A stretch of 64,000 nt of DNA from Bradyrhizobium sp. AZCC 2176 (GCF_036924645.1 NZ_JAZHRX010000001.1:4677501-4741500), one strand, 5' to 3'; numbered from the stretch's first letter, positions 16,266-25,438 are shown. The notes: generated by a model from the sequence alone, not told the origin. Numbers and translations are program-made.

Positions 16266-16962
16266 CGAGGACAGCTATCTCGATATCCAGAATGTTGACG
16301 CGGGCTACGGCCGCAGCCAGGTGCTGTTCGGTGTCACGCTCGGCGTTCCCTGGCGCGGCGGCGTCGCCATCCTTGGCCGCAACGGCGCCGGCAAGACCAC
16401 CTTGATGAAGGCGATCGTCGGAGAATTGCCGCTGCTGGGCGGCTCCGTAAGCCTCGACGCGCGCAGTGTCGGACAGTTGCCAACGGAGAAGCGCATTCGC
16501 CTCGGGTTGGGATACGTGCCCCAGGAGCACTCCGTGTTCGGAAGGCTTTCGGTGCGGGACAATCTAGCCGTCGGCGCGCTAACCAACCGGGACAGCCAGG
16601 CCGTCAATCGCGTGCTGGAGATATTTCCAAAGCTCGGTCAGCGGATGGATCAGGTCGCCGGCACCCTGTCCGGCGGCGAACGCAAGATGCTCGCGATCGG
16701 CCGCGCCTTGTTGTCGGACCCGCGGGTATTGTTGCTGGATGAGCCGACCGAAGGCGTCTGGATCGGTGTGATCGAGGAAATCACCGAACGTCTGATCCTG
16801 CTGACCAGGCAGATCGCCGTCGTGATCGTGGAACAGCATCTCGATCTCGCGCTGCGCGTCGCAGATCGGGCCTTTGTGCTCGATCGCGGAAGAGTCGCGC
16901 TCACAGGATCGGCGCAGGAGGTTCGCAATGATCCCAGGCTGTTGCAGTATCTGACACCTTAA
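16258..16962 (+). CDS. ABC transporter ATPase, LivF/UrtE type
   Basis: A 234-residue ATPase, last gene of the transporter operon. Walker A is GRNGAGKTT (40-48), followed by YVPQEHSVFGRLSVRDNL, signature LSGGERKMLAIGRALL and Walker B LLLDEPTEG. The GTG start at 16258 overlaps the previous stop by 8 bases, with AGGAGG just upstream. After Walker B the D-loop region reads VWIGVIEEI instead of the common LAPxIV, an unusual sequence in this family but after the catalytic Glu. Confidence 0.92.
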   Translation: MPNEDSYLDIQNVDAGYGRSQVLFGVTLGVPWRGGVAILGRNGAGKTTLMKAIVGELPLLGGSVSLDARSVGQLPTEKRIRLGLGYVPQEHSVFGRLSVRDNLAVGALTNRDSQAVNRVLEIFPKLGQRMDQVAGTLSGGERKMLAIGRALLSDPRVLLLDEPTEGVWIGVIEEITERLILLTRQIAVVIVEQHLDLALRVADRAFVLDRGRVALTGSAQEVRNDPRLLQYLTP

Positions 16963-17158
16963 TCCCCGCGGTTAGTAGCGCCGTCGTGGCGCTGCCCTGC
17001 AGTATGTCCGGCGACCAGGCCCGCCGGCATGCTCGGTGGCGCGAAACAGGGCCTTCCGGCCTGAAAATGCCGGTAGTGATACGAGACATGCGGCGATTGC
17101 CCTTGTCTCCTCGCCCGATCAGACTACCTTCCGGGCATCATTCTGCGAGGAGACCCCG

Positions 17159-17824
17159 ATGAGCACCCTGAAACCCCTCAAGATCGACATCGTCTCCGAC
17201 GTGGTCTGCCCGTGGTGCTACATCGGCAAACGCCGGATCGAGAATGCCTTGGCCTTGGTGCCCGACGTTCCCGTCGAAGTGCGCTGGCGGCCGTTCTTCC
17301 TCAATTCCTGGGTGCCGCGCGAGGGCATCAGCCGCGACGAATATCTCACCGCCAAATTCGGTTCGGTCGAGGCCTATAAGGGCATTGCCGGCCGCGTCGT
17401 CGCCGCCGCAGGCGAAGAGGGGCTGACCTACCGGCCCGAACTGGTGAAGCGCCAGCCCAACACCATCGATTGCCACCGCCTGATCCACTGGGCGGATGCG
17501 CAGGGCAAATCAGCCGAAATGAAGCAGCGGCTGATGGAATTGTATTTCCGCGATGGCGGCGACCTGACCGACGTCAACGTGCTGGTGCAGGCCGCGGCCG
17601 ATGTCGGCCTCGACGCGGACGATGTGCGCGGGCGGCTTGCCACCGACGAGGATGTCGCGCTGATTTCGGGGCAGGCGCAGGAGGCCTCCGACAAGGGCAT
17701 CTCGGGCGTCCCCACTTTCGTCTTCGCGCAGAAATACGCCGTCTCCGGCGCGCAGCCTGCCGAGCAGCTCGCCCGCGCCATCCGTCAGGTCTCCGGCGAA
17801 ATCAACGCCCAGGCGGCGGAGTAG
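17159..17824 (+). CDS. DsbA family oxidoreductase, FrnE-like
   Basis: A 221-residue cytoplasmic thioredoxin-fold protein with active site CPWC at 17-20 (SDVVCPWCYIGKRR) and cis-Pro loop GISGVPTFVF. The inserted helical domain is intact (DYLTAKFG-like EYLTAKFGSVEAYK to LYFRDGGDLTDV). FrnE-type proteins are disulfide or polyketide-related oxidoreductases of unclear substrate. GAGGAGACCCCG precedes the ATG, so this start is preferred over upstream in-frame ATGs. It precedes a NIPSNAP gene after 76 bases. Confidence 0.9.
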   Translation: MSTLKPLKIDIVSDVVCPWCYIGKRRIENALALVPDVPVEVRWRPFFLNSWVPREGISRDEYLTAKFGSVEAYKGIAGRVVAAAGEEGLTYRPELVKRQPNTIDCHRLIHWADAQGKSAEMKQRLMELYFRDGGDLTDVNVLVQAAADVGLDADDVRGRLATDEDVALISGQAQEASDKGISGVPTFVFAQKYAVSGAQPAEQLARAIRQVSGEINAQAAE

Positions 17825-17900
17825 GGCGCGGCTGCTCGTCGTGCCCGGCCTTGACGATCGGACCGAAATCATCGGCAACAATAATCTTTGGGGAGGCATC

Positions 17901-18539
17901 ATGATCTATGAACTGCGCACCTACACCGTAAAGCCGGGTACGGTTGGCGACATGATCAAGGCCGCGAGCACGGTGTCGCGCGACATCCGCAAGGACGATT
18001 ACGGCAAGCTCGAAGGCTATTGGTCCACCGAGATCGGGCCGCTCAATCAGGTCCTGCACATGTGGAGCTACAACAGTTTCGACGAGCGCGCGCGGATGCG
18101 GGCCGAACTGGCGAAGAACCCGCGCTGGACCGGCGAGTACGTGCCGCTGATCCGGCCCCTGCTGGTTCGGCAGGACGTCCGCCTGATGAACGCGGTGAGG
18201 CCGCCAGTTGCGCCGGCATCGACGGGCAATGTCTACGAACTTCGCAACTATCGCGGCAAGCCTGCCGGCGGCCTGAAGCAGTGGCTCGACGCGTTCACCG
18301 CGGTGCTGCCGGAGCGTGAGAAATATTCAAAGATCGTAGGCCTCTGGACGACCGAAGCGGGGCAGCCGAACGAGGCTTGCCACATCTGGGCCTATCCGAG
18401 CCTGAACGCCCGCGCCGAAGCCCGCGGCAACGCGATGAAGGATCCAGCCTGGCAGGAATTTCTCGGCAAGGGGCCGGGCTTCCTTGAGGAGATGCACTCG
18501 ACCATCATGCTGCCGGCACCGCATTCGCCGCTGCAGTAA
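17901..18539 (+). CDS. NIPSNAP family protein, two domains
   Basis: A 212-residue protein with two NIPSNAP ferredoxin-like repeats. The first begins MIYELRTYTVKPGTVGD and the second begins at about residue 112 with VYELRNYRGKPAGGLKQW. Each ends in a W-S/A-Y motif (HMWSYNSFDERARMR and HIWAYPSLNARAEAR). The function of bacterial NIPSNAP proteins is not established; they resemble small-molecule-binding dimeric barrels. GGGGAGGCATC precedes the ATG. Confidence 0.88.
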   Translation: MIYELRTYTVKPGTVGDMIKAASTVSRDIRKDDYGKLEGYWSTEIGPLNQVLHMWSYNSFDERARMRAELAKNPRWTGEYVPLIRPLLVRQDVRLMNAVRPPVAPASTGNVYELRNYRGKPAGGLKQWLDAFTAVLPEREKYSKIVGLWTTEAGQPNEACHIWAYPSLNARAEARGNAMKDPAWQEFLGKGPGFLEEMHSTIMLPAPHSPLQ

Positions 18540-18550
18540 GGCATTGATGT

Positions 18551-18611
18551 AGCCCGGGATTACGGCGTCTCTCTTGACCGGCCCCGGGTTGCGCTGCGCT
18601 TCACCCGGGCT
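18551..18611. repeat. Inverted repeat after NIPSNAP gene
   Basis: AGCCCGGG (18551-18558) pairs with CCCGGGCT (18604-18611), with another CCCCGGG in between. It follows the NIPSNAP stop directly and abuts the left end of the IS110 element, so it may be both terminator and insertion target. Confidence 0.6.
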
Positions 18612-18730
18612 TGTATGGGGTAGTAGTTGTCAAGGGGATTGATCGATCAGGGCATGGCTTTGCCTTTGGCATGTTCGGTGGAGGGCGATGCGCCCTTTGA
18701 TCCCGATGGATAGCCGCTGCGCCGGACGCA

Positions 18731-18793
18731 GCCACCGTCAAGGTTGGCCGCAGGCCACCGCCGGAGGCGGCGCGGAGCGGCCTTGACGGTGGC
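18731..18793 (-). ncRNA. Strong hairpin in IS110 3' end, candidate bridge-RNA core
   Basis: GCCACCGTCAAGG (18731-18743) and CCTTGACGGTGGC (18781-18793) are perfect 13-bp complements. The loop contains a second GC-rich stem. It sits in the long non-coding end of the IS110 element. IS110 elements encode a structured bridge RNA that pairs with target and donor DNA, and in IS1111-type members it lies 3' of the recombinase. That this hairpin belongs to such an RNA is inference. Confidence 0.4.
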
Positions 18794-19077
18794 GAGGCCG
18801 GAGCAAAGCTTTCGGATCGGGACGTTTCGAGGCGCGCGATTGACGGCTTGACGTGATGTCCGGGACTGGGCCGTGACGTCGTTATGCGGCCAACACCGCA
18901 TCAACTTGTATCCGGTCGGGTGTGGTGGCCCGAACCCTGATCTTTCATGCACGGGTGAAGGTAAGGCCCAGAAGAGACGGGACCCATCTACGAAAGCGGA
19001 ATCCGAAGACCCAAGCCCGGGTTCGGTCACACGTCTGTCCTGGGTCACGTCGGTCGTCATTGGCGCACCGGCGTTGC

Positions 19078-20232
19078 TTAAAAGCTCGGACGCATGACGG
19101 CGCCGCTCGGCACGAGGCCGGTCTCCAGATAGCGCCAGAGGGCCACCATCAGCTTGCGCGCCAGCGCCACGATGGCGATCTTGCGGATGCGGCCCTTGAG
19201 GTTACCAACCCGCTCGCGGAACCAGCGGCTCAGCTCGGTGTCGGGCTGATGCCTCAGCCACAGCCAGGCGAGCTCGATTGCGGTGGTTCGCGCACGGCGG
19301 TTGCCAGCTTTGCTGATGCCCTGTTGTCGACGGCGGGCGCCGCTGTCGTAGGGCACGTCGGTTAGTCCGACGCAGCTGCCGAGCTGACGGCGGTTCTTAA
19401 AGTCACGGTAGAAGACCTCGTTGGCCAGGAGCTGGGCGATGTGCGGGCCAATCGCCTTGAGTTGGGCAAGCTGAACCGCCTTCGCCTCTGCCGAGTCCTT
19501 TGCCGGGGTCCGATGCGCGGCCGCATTCGCTGCCTCGAGCCCCTTGATCTGCTTGTGTACCAATACCAGCCGCTCATGCTCGCGACGGATCTCGTCCTTC
19601 AGCCGTGGCGGCAGAACGCGGCCATCGCCGGTACGCATCGCATCCAGACTCGCCAAGAAGCCCGGCTTCAGGGGCATGACATCGCGGATGCCCTGGCCAT
19701 GCAGCAGCCCCTTGATCCGGTTGCTGTGCCCGGTGCGCTCCTGCAGCAGCCGCTCGCGCTCGCGCGTACGCCGCTTGCGATCCTCGTCCTCAGGCGTGGG
19801 AACCCGAACCATGCTGCAAACCCGCGGTTCGCCGCGCAGGTAAGCCAGAAACGAGCGCATCAACTGCGCCAAGTCGATCCGATCGGTCTTGGCCCGCCGT
19901 GCCCGCCGGTTCACCTCGATGCTCGACGCATCGATCTCGTGATTGAGCACCTCGTTGTCGGCCAGCCAGCGGTGCAGCCAATGACCGTCGAGACCGGCTT
20001 CATAGCACGACAGAATACGAACCAGCTTCCCCGTCTGCTTCGCCTTCGATCGAGCCTTGACCAGCAAAGCTGCCAACGCCGCCAAGTCGCCACCGTCAAT
20101 CCGGTAACGGCTCATCTTCTCGGTACCGGGCAGCATGATGCCTAGCTGCCATTTCGCCTTGCTCAGTTCGAAAGCAACGTAAACTGTGGCATACTTGCAG
20201 CCGGCGGGTGTGTCAGCGTGATCTGTGCACAT
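19078..20232 (-). CDS. IS110-family transposase (DEDD recombinase)
   Basis: A 384-residue recombinase. The N-terminal RuvC-like DEDD domain shows YVAFELSKAKWQLGI, CYEAGLDGHWLHRWL and RAKTDRIDLAQLM. The C-terminal Tnp_IS116/IS110/IS902 domain shows GPHIAQLLANEVFYRDFKNRR, then GLTDVPYDSGARRRQQGISKAGN with the conserved Ser of that domain. The first acidic residue is Glu (FELSK) where many members have Asp (IDVSK). The frame is intact, so the element may be active. Confidence 0.92.
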   Translation of the reverse strand: MCTDHADTPAGCKYATVYVAFELSKAKWQLGIMLPGTEKMSRYRIDGGDLAALAALLVKARSKAKQTGKLVRILSCYEAGLDGHWLHRWLADNEVLNHEIDASSIEVNRRARRAKTDRIDLAQLMRSFLAYLRGEPRVCSMVRVPTPEDEDRKRRTRERERLLQERTGHSNRIKGLLHGQGIRDVMPLKPGFLASLDAMRTGDGRVLPPRLKDEIRREHERLVLVHKQIKGLEAANAAAHRTPAKDSAEAKAVQLAQLKAIGPHIAQLLANEVFYRDFKNRRQLGSCVGLTDVPYDSGARRRQQGISKAGNRRARTTAIELAWLWLRHQPDTELSRWFRERVGNLKGRIRKIAIVALARKLMVALWRYLETGLVPSGAVMRPSF

Positions 20233-20317
20233 CGTGGATCCTCTGGGTGAGTGGGTGGTCGCAAACTCAACTTACCCCCTGACCACCTGCCACCCCATAG
20301 GATCTACGCTGCTGCGG

Positions 20318-21262
20318 CTACGCTCCCTTCAAGTAATAGTTCGCCTGCTTGCCGAGCGCGATCCGCCGCAGCACGCGGCGCATCGCCATCGAGACGCGCA
20401 GCGGCTTGATGGCCTTCGTCACCGTGCGATAGAACGCGAGCTTGAGCGCATCGAGCACCGGCTGCTTGCCCGGCGCCTGTTGCGGCATACCGATCCCGCG
20501 CAGCATCGAATTGAAGAAGTGCAGATCGTTCAGCCGCCGCACTTCGCGTGTTTTCCAGGTGATCGCCATCGAGATCGAGAAGGAACCTGCGGTGCGCACC
20601 CAATGCGGCCATTGATAGGGCACGTAGCAGCCGTCGCCCGCGAACAGGTGGAATTCCGTGCCCCGCGGCGCAAAGCTCTCGTCATATTTCAGGTTGCGAT
20701 GCTTGGTCATCGACCGCTCGATTTCGTCGTCGGAGACGATCGAACGATCGGTATTGTCAAAAATCGTGAAGAATTTTTCGCCGTGGATGTGCACGAAGAA
20801 ATTGTCTTCGCTATCGAGATGGAACGGCGTGGTGGAGTTCGGCGAGGACACGAACAGAAAGCCCTCGACCTGCTCGAAGCCGGCATCGAGCAGGCTGTTG
20901 AAGCCGCGCGCGCGGGCAACCGACAGCAGAGTGTCCTCGAGCAGGCGGCGATACTCCGGCGAATTCTCCACGCGCTTGAGCACCATCCAGGCGCCGGCGG
21001 TTTCGATACTCTTCACCACTTCGACCGGATCGAGGTCGACGGTGGGAATCGCATCCGGATCCTGGCTGATCGCGACCTTGCCGGAATTGTACTCGATCAG
21101 ATCGCGCGGCAATTCGGCGGCGAGCTGCGCGATGCGGGGCAGCGTCAGCAGCGGATGACCGGCGAGCCTGTGGCGGATCGCGAACGGCTTCAGCGGAAAG
21201 TCGCGACGAAGCGCGTCCTGATCGGCCGTAATCACGGGCGCGATGGCGGTGAGCGTATTCAT
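20318..21262 (-). CDS. JmjC/cupin-like Fe(II) oxygenase family protein
   Basis: A 314-residue protein with a cupin_8/JmjC-like core. The predicted iron ligands are His148 and Asp150 in TTPFHLDSEDNFF, with the third His220 in VPYQWPHWVRTAG. The segment FFVHIHGEKFFTIFDN matches the strands around a 2-oxoglutarate Fe(II) dioxygenase site. Such proteins hydroxylate proteins or small molecules. Its start follows the stop of the GNAT gene directly (TAA then ATG), so the pair is co-translated and probably acts on one product. The IS110 element ends 19 bases after its stop and may have removed its natural terminator. Confidence 0.82.
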   Translation of the reverse strand: MNTLTAIAPVITADQDALRRDFPLKPFAIRHRLAGHPLLTLPRIAQLAAELPRDLIEYNSGKVAISQDPDAIPTVDLDPVEVVKSIETAGAWMVLKRVENSPEYRRLLEDTLLSVARARGFNSLLDAGFEQVEGFLFVSSPNSTTPFHLDSEDNFFVHIHGEKFFTIFDNTDRSIVSDDEIERSMTKHRNLKYDESFAPRGTEFHLFAGDGCYVPYQWPHWVRTAGSFSISMAITWKTREVRRLNDLHFFNSMLRGIGMPQQAPGKQPVLDALKLAFYRTVTKAIKPLRVSMAMRRVLRRIALGKQANYYLKGA

Positions 21263-22531
21263 TTAGGATTTCTCCTGCCGGGCTCGGACGAAATGAACGA
21301 TGCGGCGTACCGGCTCGCGGATCGCGCCGCGCACGCCGAGCGCGGCGCGGATCAGCGACACGAGCGGATCGCGCCGTCGCAGCGGGATCAAGACGTCGCC
21401 GATCGCAAGGCGTCCGCGCCAGACCGGGTTGATCATGGGATGGTCGGGGGCCGCGGTGGAATCGACCAGCCGAATGGCCGGATCGGCGCAGAGATGCCGG
21501 GTCAATTCCAGCGTCAGTTGCACGCCCGGCGAAAATTTTGCAAAGCGCTCGTCGACGCCGAGCTTGAAGTAGAAGGCGCGGTCCTGATGGCGCAGTACGA
21601 TGGCGGCAGCCACCGGCGTCTCTCCGGCCCGCAGCGTCACGAGCTCGCACTGGCCGGTCTCGGCCAGCGCCGAGGTAGCGCGGCGAATGAAGGCCGTATC
21701 GCCGTCGTCCTGGCCGAGTGCGGTGCCGCGCTGGCCTTTCCACCCGCTGGCTTCCAGCATCAGGAATGTCTCAATCGCGGCAGCAACGTCGGCAGGCGTC
21801 CGCGCCACGTCGAAGTGGACAGCGCCGTGTTCGGCGAGGCGATTGCGCTGACGGCGCAATTCTTTCAGTTTCTTGGCGCCCAGTGCATCGCGGAGCATTT
21901 CGTCGGCGTCGCAAGTGGCGTCAAGGCAGGCGCGGACGTGCGATTGCAGCACCACGGGCCGCATGCCGCCGCGATGCAGCACTTCGGTAAAGGCCTTCAT
22001 GGCTGCGCCATCAAGCGAGGTGGCGCGGAAGATCAACGCATGCGCGCCGGCTCGCCGGGCGCGCCGCATCAGGCTCATCACGGCTTCCTCGGCCATGTCG
22101 CGATCGAGCAGCGGCGTGCAAAGGGTGCCGTAGGGATCGGCGCTGACCAAGGCGGGCAGCGGGATTTTGTAGGCCCGCCACATCGAGATCACAGGCATCA
22201 GGCCGATCAGGGTGGATGCGTCGCGCCACGCGCCGAGCGCGGCTGCATCGAGGCGGCCTCGCGCCGAAGCGTTCACCGCCAATTCCCATTCAGGCAGGTA
22301 ATAGCCGTTAGGCTCGGCAGCGCGCTCGGAAAGCGCGCGCCAATGGCCTGCGGAAACGTCGGCGAGCGGCGTCAGCGCCCTGCCGGCGCTTGGCGCGTGT
22401 GCGTTCGCAGCCTTGCTCGATGCACGGCGAGCCGTCGATGTGTCGGCAATGTCAGCCACTTCCCCTAGTCCCCGTTCGCGATTTATGTGGCCGACGACAC
22501 CATGAGGGTGCCGCCTGACCGTCGCGTTCAC
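21263..22531 (-). CDS. GNAT acetyltransferase, FemAB/BcsL-like (Acetyltransf_6)
   Basis: A 422-residue protein with a double GNAT-like fold of the CelD/BcsL and FemAB type. Typical stretches are NGYYLPEWELAV, LKELRRQRNRLAEHG, FLMLEASGWKGQRGTAL, VAAAIVLRHQDRAFYFKLG and FSPGVQLTLELTRHL. These enzymes acylate polysaccharides or amino groups; some make N-acyl amino acids or lipids. Start is GTG at 22531; the first 60 residues are low in family character and could be overcalled. It is directly followed by the JmjC-like gene. Confidence 0.85.
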   Translation of the reverse strand: MNATVRRHPHGVVGHINRERGLGEVADIADTSTARRASSKAANAHAPSAGRALTPLADVSAGHWRALSERAAEPNGYYLPEWELAVNASARGRLDAAALGAWRDASTLIGLMPVISMWRAYKIPLPALVSADPYGTLCTPLLDRDMAEEAVMSLMRRARRAGAHALIFRATSLDGAAMKAFTEVLHRGGMRPVVLQSHVRACLDATCDADEMLRDALGAKKLKELRRQRNRLAEHGAVHFDVARTPADVAAAIETFLMLEASGWKGQRGTALGQDDGDTAFIRRATSALAETGQCELVTLRAGETPVAAAIVLRHQDRAFYFKLGVDERFAKFSPGVQLTLELTRHLCADPAIRLVDSTAAPDHPMINPVWRGRLAIGDVLIPLRRRDPLVSLIRAALGVRGAIREPVRRIVHFVRARQEKS

Positions 22532-22634
22532 AAGGCAACGGTAATGGAAAGAGATGGAAAATAGCGTTGTTACGAAGCTCGGATTCGAGCAGTCGTGTTA
22601 ACGGATCGTTCAGCCTGATCAGGCCGCTCAGGCG

Positions 22635-25361
22635 TCACGCCACCTCGGCGGTGGCGGGGATAGCAAGGAATTTGGCTTCGAAATCGCGAGCCGGCATCGG
22701 CCGTCCGAAGAAGTAGCCTTGTCCCTCTTCGCAGCCCATCCTGACCAGGAAGTCGGCCGTTGCCCGATCCTCGATGCCTTCAGCGATGACGGACAGGCCC
22801 AACTGCTTGCTGAGCCCGATGGTCGAATTGACGATCGCTGCGTCATCGGGATTGGCCAGCAATCCGAACACGAAGGAGCGGTCGATCTTCAGCCCGTCGA
22901 GCGGGAATTTCTTCAGATAGCTCAAGCTGGCAAATCCGGTGCCGAAATCATCGAAGACGAGACGAACGCCAAGCTCCTGAATCTCAAGGAACGTATTCAG
23001 CGCGCCCTGCTCGTCGTGGAGCAGGATGTCTTCGGTGACTTCGAGCTCGAGGCTGGTTGGACTCAAACCGGTGCTGGCGAGCACCTGCGCGACCGAGATA
23101 GCGAGGTCACCGGACTCGAACTGCGAGGGCGAAAGATTGACTCCGATGCGGAGCTTGTGTCCCGCGCGTTCCCAGGCGGCGCCCTTGGCGCAAGCGGTTT
23201 GGAGAACCCATTCGGCGATCCGCTCGGAAATCGGAGAGGTGTTGACGACCGGCATGAATTCCGCCGGCGAAACCAGGCCGCGCTCGGGATGACGCCAGCG
23301 GATCAGGGCTTCGGCGCCGATCAATCGGCCGTCGGCCAGATGAAATTGTGGCTGGTAGAACAATTCGAACTCATGGCGTTCCGCCGCCAGCGCCAGTTCC
23401 GCTTCCAGCGTCAGGCGCGTCTCCAGTTCGCGGCGGATCGAATCTTCGAACAGCACGTAGCCGCCGCGGTTGGTCGCCTTGGCGCGGCTCAGCGCCAGAT
23501 GGGCGTTGCTGAGAAGCTCGTCCGCCGTTCGTCCATCGCCCGGGCTAATGGCGGCTCCAATGCTAACCTTGACGCGGAGGTGGCGGCTTCCGGCCAGCAG
23601 CGGCGCGTCGAAGCTGTCGCCGATCCGCTCGGCGAAGCGGCTGAGGTTTTCGCTGATGTCGTGCGTCGGAACTGCGATCGCGAATTCGTCTCCGCTCAAA
23701 CGAGCGACCAGACCGGCCGGCGGAAGGACGCCCGCCAATCGCTGCGAAATGGCGCGAAGCACCAGATCCCCACAAGTGGTGCCGAGCATATCGTTGATCT
23801 GCTGGAAGCCGTCGATGCCGATCACAAGCAGTGCCACGTTGCGGCAGTTTACTTCGGCCGCGGAAATTTTCGCCTCAAGTTGGGCATGAAGCGTGTTGCG
23901 GTTGATGAGGCCCGTCAGCGTGTCGTGTTCGGCGAGGTATCGAATTCTCTCGGCTTCGCGCTTGCGCACCGAAATGTCGCGCAGGATCGCACCGAACTGA
24001 AAGCCGTCGGTGCCCTGCCAGCCGGAGAAACTGGCTTCGACCGGAAACACCTCGCCATTGCGGCGGCGTCCGTCGAACTCGACCACCGACCCGGCCGCGA
24101 GACGTGCGCCGTCCCTGGCAGAGAATGATGACGTGGCAACGGTCTCGTCACGTGCGCAAATCTCGTCGAACGAGCGGCCGATCATCTCCTCGGGCAGATA
24201 GCCGAAGATCGCGGTCGCGCCGGGATTCCACACTGTGATCAGGTAGTTGGAATCGGTGCAGATCAGGCCGTCGCCGAGCGACATCGCCACGCGCTGAAAG
24301 CGACTCTCGGCGACCCTGCCGAGCAGATCGCGGATGTCGATTTCGTCGAGTGCGATGGCGGCGATGTAGACGATGATGGCGATCTGGAACAGCGATGTAT
24401 CGAGGATGAGCGGGAACGCCGCCTGCAGGGCAAACGCGCCTGTCTCGATGGCGACCGAAGTTGTGGCGAGAAGTGCCACTCTGCTGCCGGCGGAAAGGCG
24501 GCGCCATGAGATCAGTATGATCAAGGCGAGCAAGGCGAGGCCGGCCAGCGTGACGACGGGCGAGGTCCATTGCAGCGCGCGGTTCTGCAGCAGCGATTCC
24601 GCGGCCAGCGTCTGCAGCACGGGGCCGGACACGATCGCGCCGTTCGGGACGCTGAAGCGATCGCCGAGTTCGAGCGCCGTGCCGCCGATGACAACCTTCT
24701 TGCCCTGCAGTTTTTGCAGTGTAGCCGGGTCGCCGCGCAGGACGTCGGCAAAGGAGACTTTGGGGATGCCCGCAGTCCGGATGCTGAAGTCGATCAGAAA
24801 CGGCGTGCGTTTTTCGGCGTATTGGCCGGCGAGCACGGCAGCCATCGAGGGCACGAATTTGCCGTCCAGCTTTTCGCCGAACGGATAACGGCGGACGAGG
24901 CCGTCGGGTCCGACCTCGACATTGACGACCGCCTGCCAGGAATGTTCGGCGAATTGCGGCAACGGGCGATTGACGTGAAGCGTCGTCCTGTCGGTGCGGG
25001 GCTGCTGGAAGGAGGGCAGCACGACCGACCCGCCGGCGCTCTGCAGGGCTTCGGCAAAGTTTCGGTCCGACGACGCGTCGGAGGGTGTGGAGAAGTCGAC
25101 GTCGAGCGCGATGTCCTGGACGTCCGCCTTCTGAAGCTGCCGGATCAGCTCGGCGTGGAGCAGGCGCGGCCATGGCCAGACGCCGATCCTGTCGATCGAC
25201 GATGCGTCGATCGCGATCACCACAATGTCGCCTGAGGCTTGTCGCGACTGCCAGGCGAACCGCAGGTCGGCCAATGCGTGGCGAAGCGAGCTATGCCAGC
25301 CGCCCGCCAGGACGATTGCCAACGCAATCATCACGAAAATATGTGGCCGATACTGTTTCAC
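22635..25361 (-). CDS. CHASE2-PAS-GGDEF-EAL membrane protein (c-di-GMP turnover)
   Basis: A 908-residue sensor. An N-terminal helix (7-22) leads to an extracytoplasmic CHASE2 domain (about 25-260; WPWPRLLHAELIRQL, PFLIDFS), then helices at 268-340, a PAS domain (about 350-465), GGDEF (470-640) and EAL (650-900). The GGDEF motif is SGDEF (556-560), a conservative change. The EAL side is intact: EALIRW (EAL 684-686), ELEVTED, FDDFGTGFASLSYL, LKIDRSF and AEGIED. It should be mainly a c-di-GMP phosphodiesterase, perhaps with cyclase activity. It follows a FecR gene by 77 bases on the same strand. Confidence 0.93.
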   Translation of the reverse strand: MKQYRPHIFVMIALAIVLAGGWHSSLRHALADLRFAWQSRQASGDIVVIAIDASSIDRIGVWPWPRLLHAELIRQLQKADVQDIALDVDFSTPSDASSDRNFAEALQSAGGSVVLPSFQQPRTDRTTLHVNRPLPQFAEHSWQAVVNVEVGPDGLVRRYPFGEKLDGKFVPSMAAVLAGQYAEKRTPFLIDFSIRTAGIPKVSFADVLRGDPATLQKLQGKKVVIGGTALELGDRFSVPNGAIVSGPVLQTLAAESLLQNRALQWTSPVVTLAGLALLALIILISWRRLSAGSRVALLATTSVAIETGAFALQAAFPLILDTSLFQIAIIVYIAAIALDEIDIRDLLGRVAESRFQRVAMSLGDGLICTDSNYLITVWNPGATAIFGYLPEEMIGRSFDEICARDETVATSSFSARDGARLAAGSVVEFDGRRRNGEVFPVEASFSGWQGTDGFQFGAILRDISVRKREAERIRYLAEHDTLTGLINRNTLHAQLEAKISAAEVNCRNVALLVIGIDGFQQINDMLGTTCGDLVLRAISQRLAGVLPPAGLVARLSGDEFAIAVPTHDISENLSRFAERIGDSFDAPLLAGSRHLRVKVSIGAAISPGDGRTADELLSNAHLALSRAKATNRGGYVLFEDSIRRELETRLTLEAELALAAERHEFELFYQPQFHLADGRLIGAEALIRWRHPERGLVSPAEFMPVVNTSPISERIAEWVLQTACAKGAAWERAGHKLRIGVNLSPSQFESGDLAISVAQVLASTGLSPTSLELEVTEDILLHDEQGALNTFLEIQELGVRLVFDDFGTGFASLSYLKKFPLDGLKIDRSFVFGLLANPDDAAIVNSTIGLSKQLGLSVIAEGIEDRATADFLVRMGCEEGQGYFFGRPMPARDFEAKFLAIPATAEVA

Positions 25362-25438
25362 GTGGGCACCATTCTGGTGGTTGGAAATGTGGTGTCGCTG
25401 CGCCTGATGGCTGTTAGCGGTGCAATTGACGCCGCAAA

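Larger units (their letters stand above)
18615..20298 (-). mobile_element. IS110-family insertion sequence, apparently complete
   Basis: About 1.68 kb bounded by related ends: the left end begins ATGGGGTAGTAGTTGTCAAG and the reverse complement of the right end begins ATGGGGTGGCAGGTGGTCAG. The single transposase gene is on the minus strand. About 65 bases lie before it and about 460 bases after it. Terminal or subterminal inverted repeats and a long 3' untranslated part are features of the IS1111 branch. No clear target duplication is seen, as usual for this family. Boundaries are good to a few bases. Confidence 0.75.

Noticed and set aside
20225..22468. 747-codon open frame on the plus strand
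   Set aside because: Antisense to the JmjC-like and GNAT genes, with no start signal and no recognisable domain.
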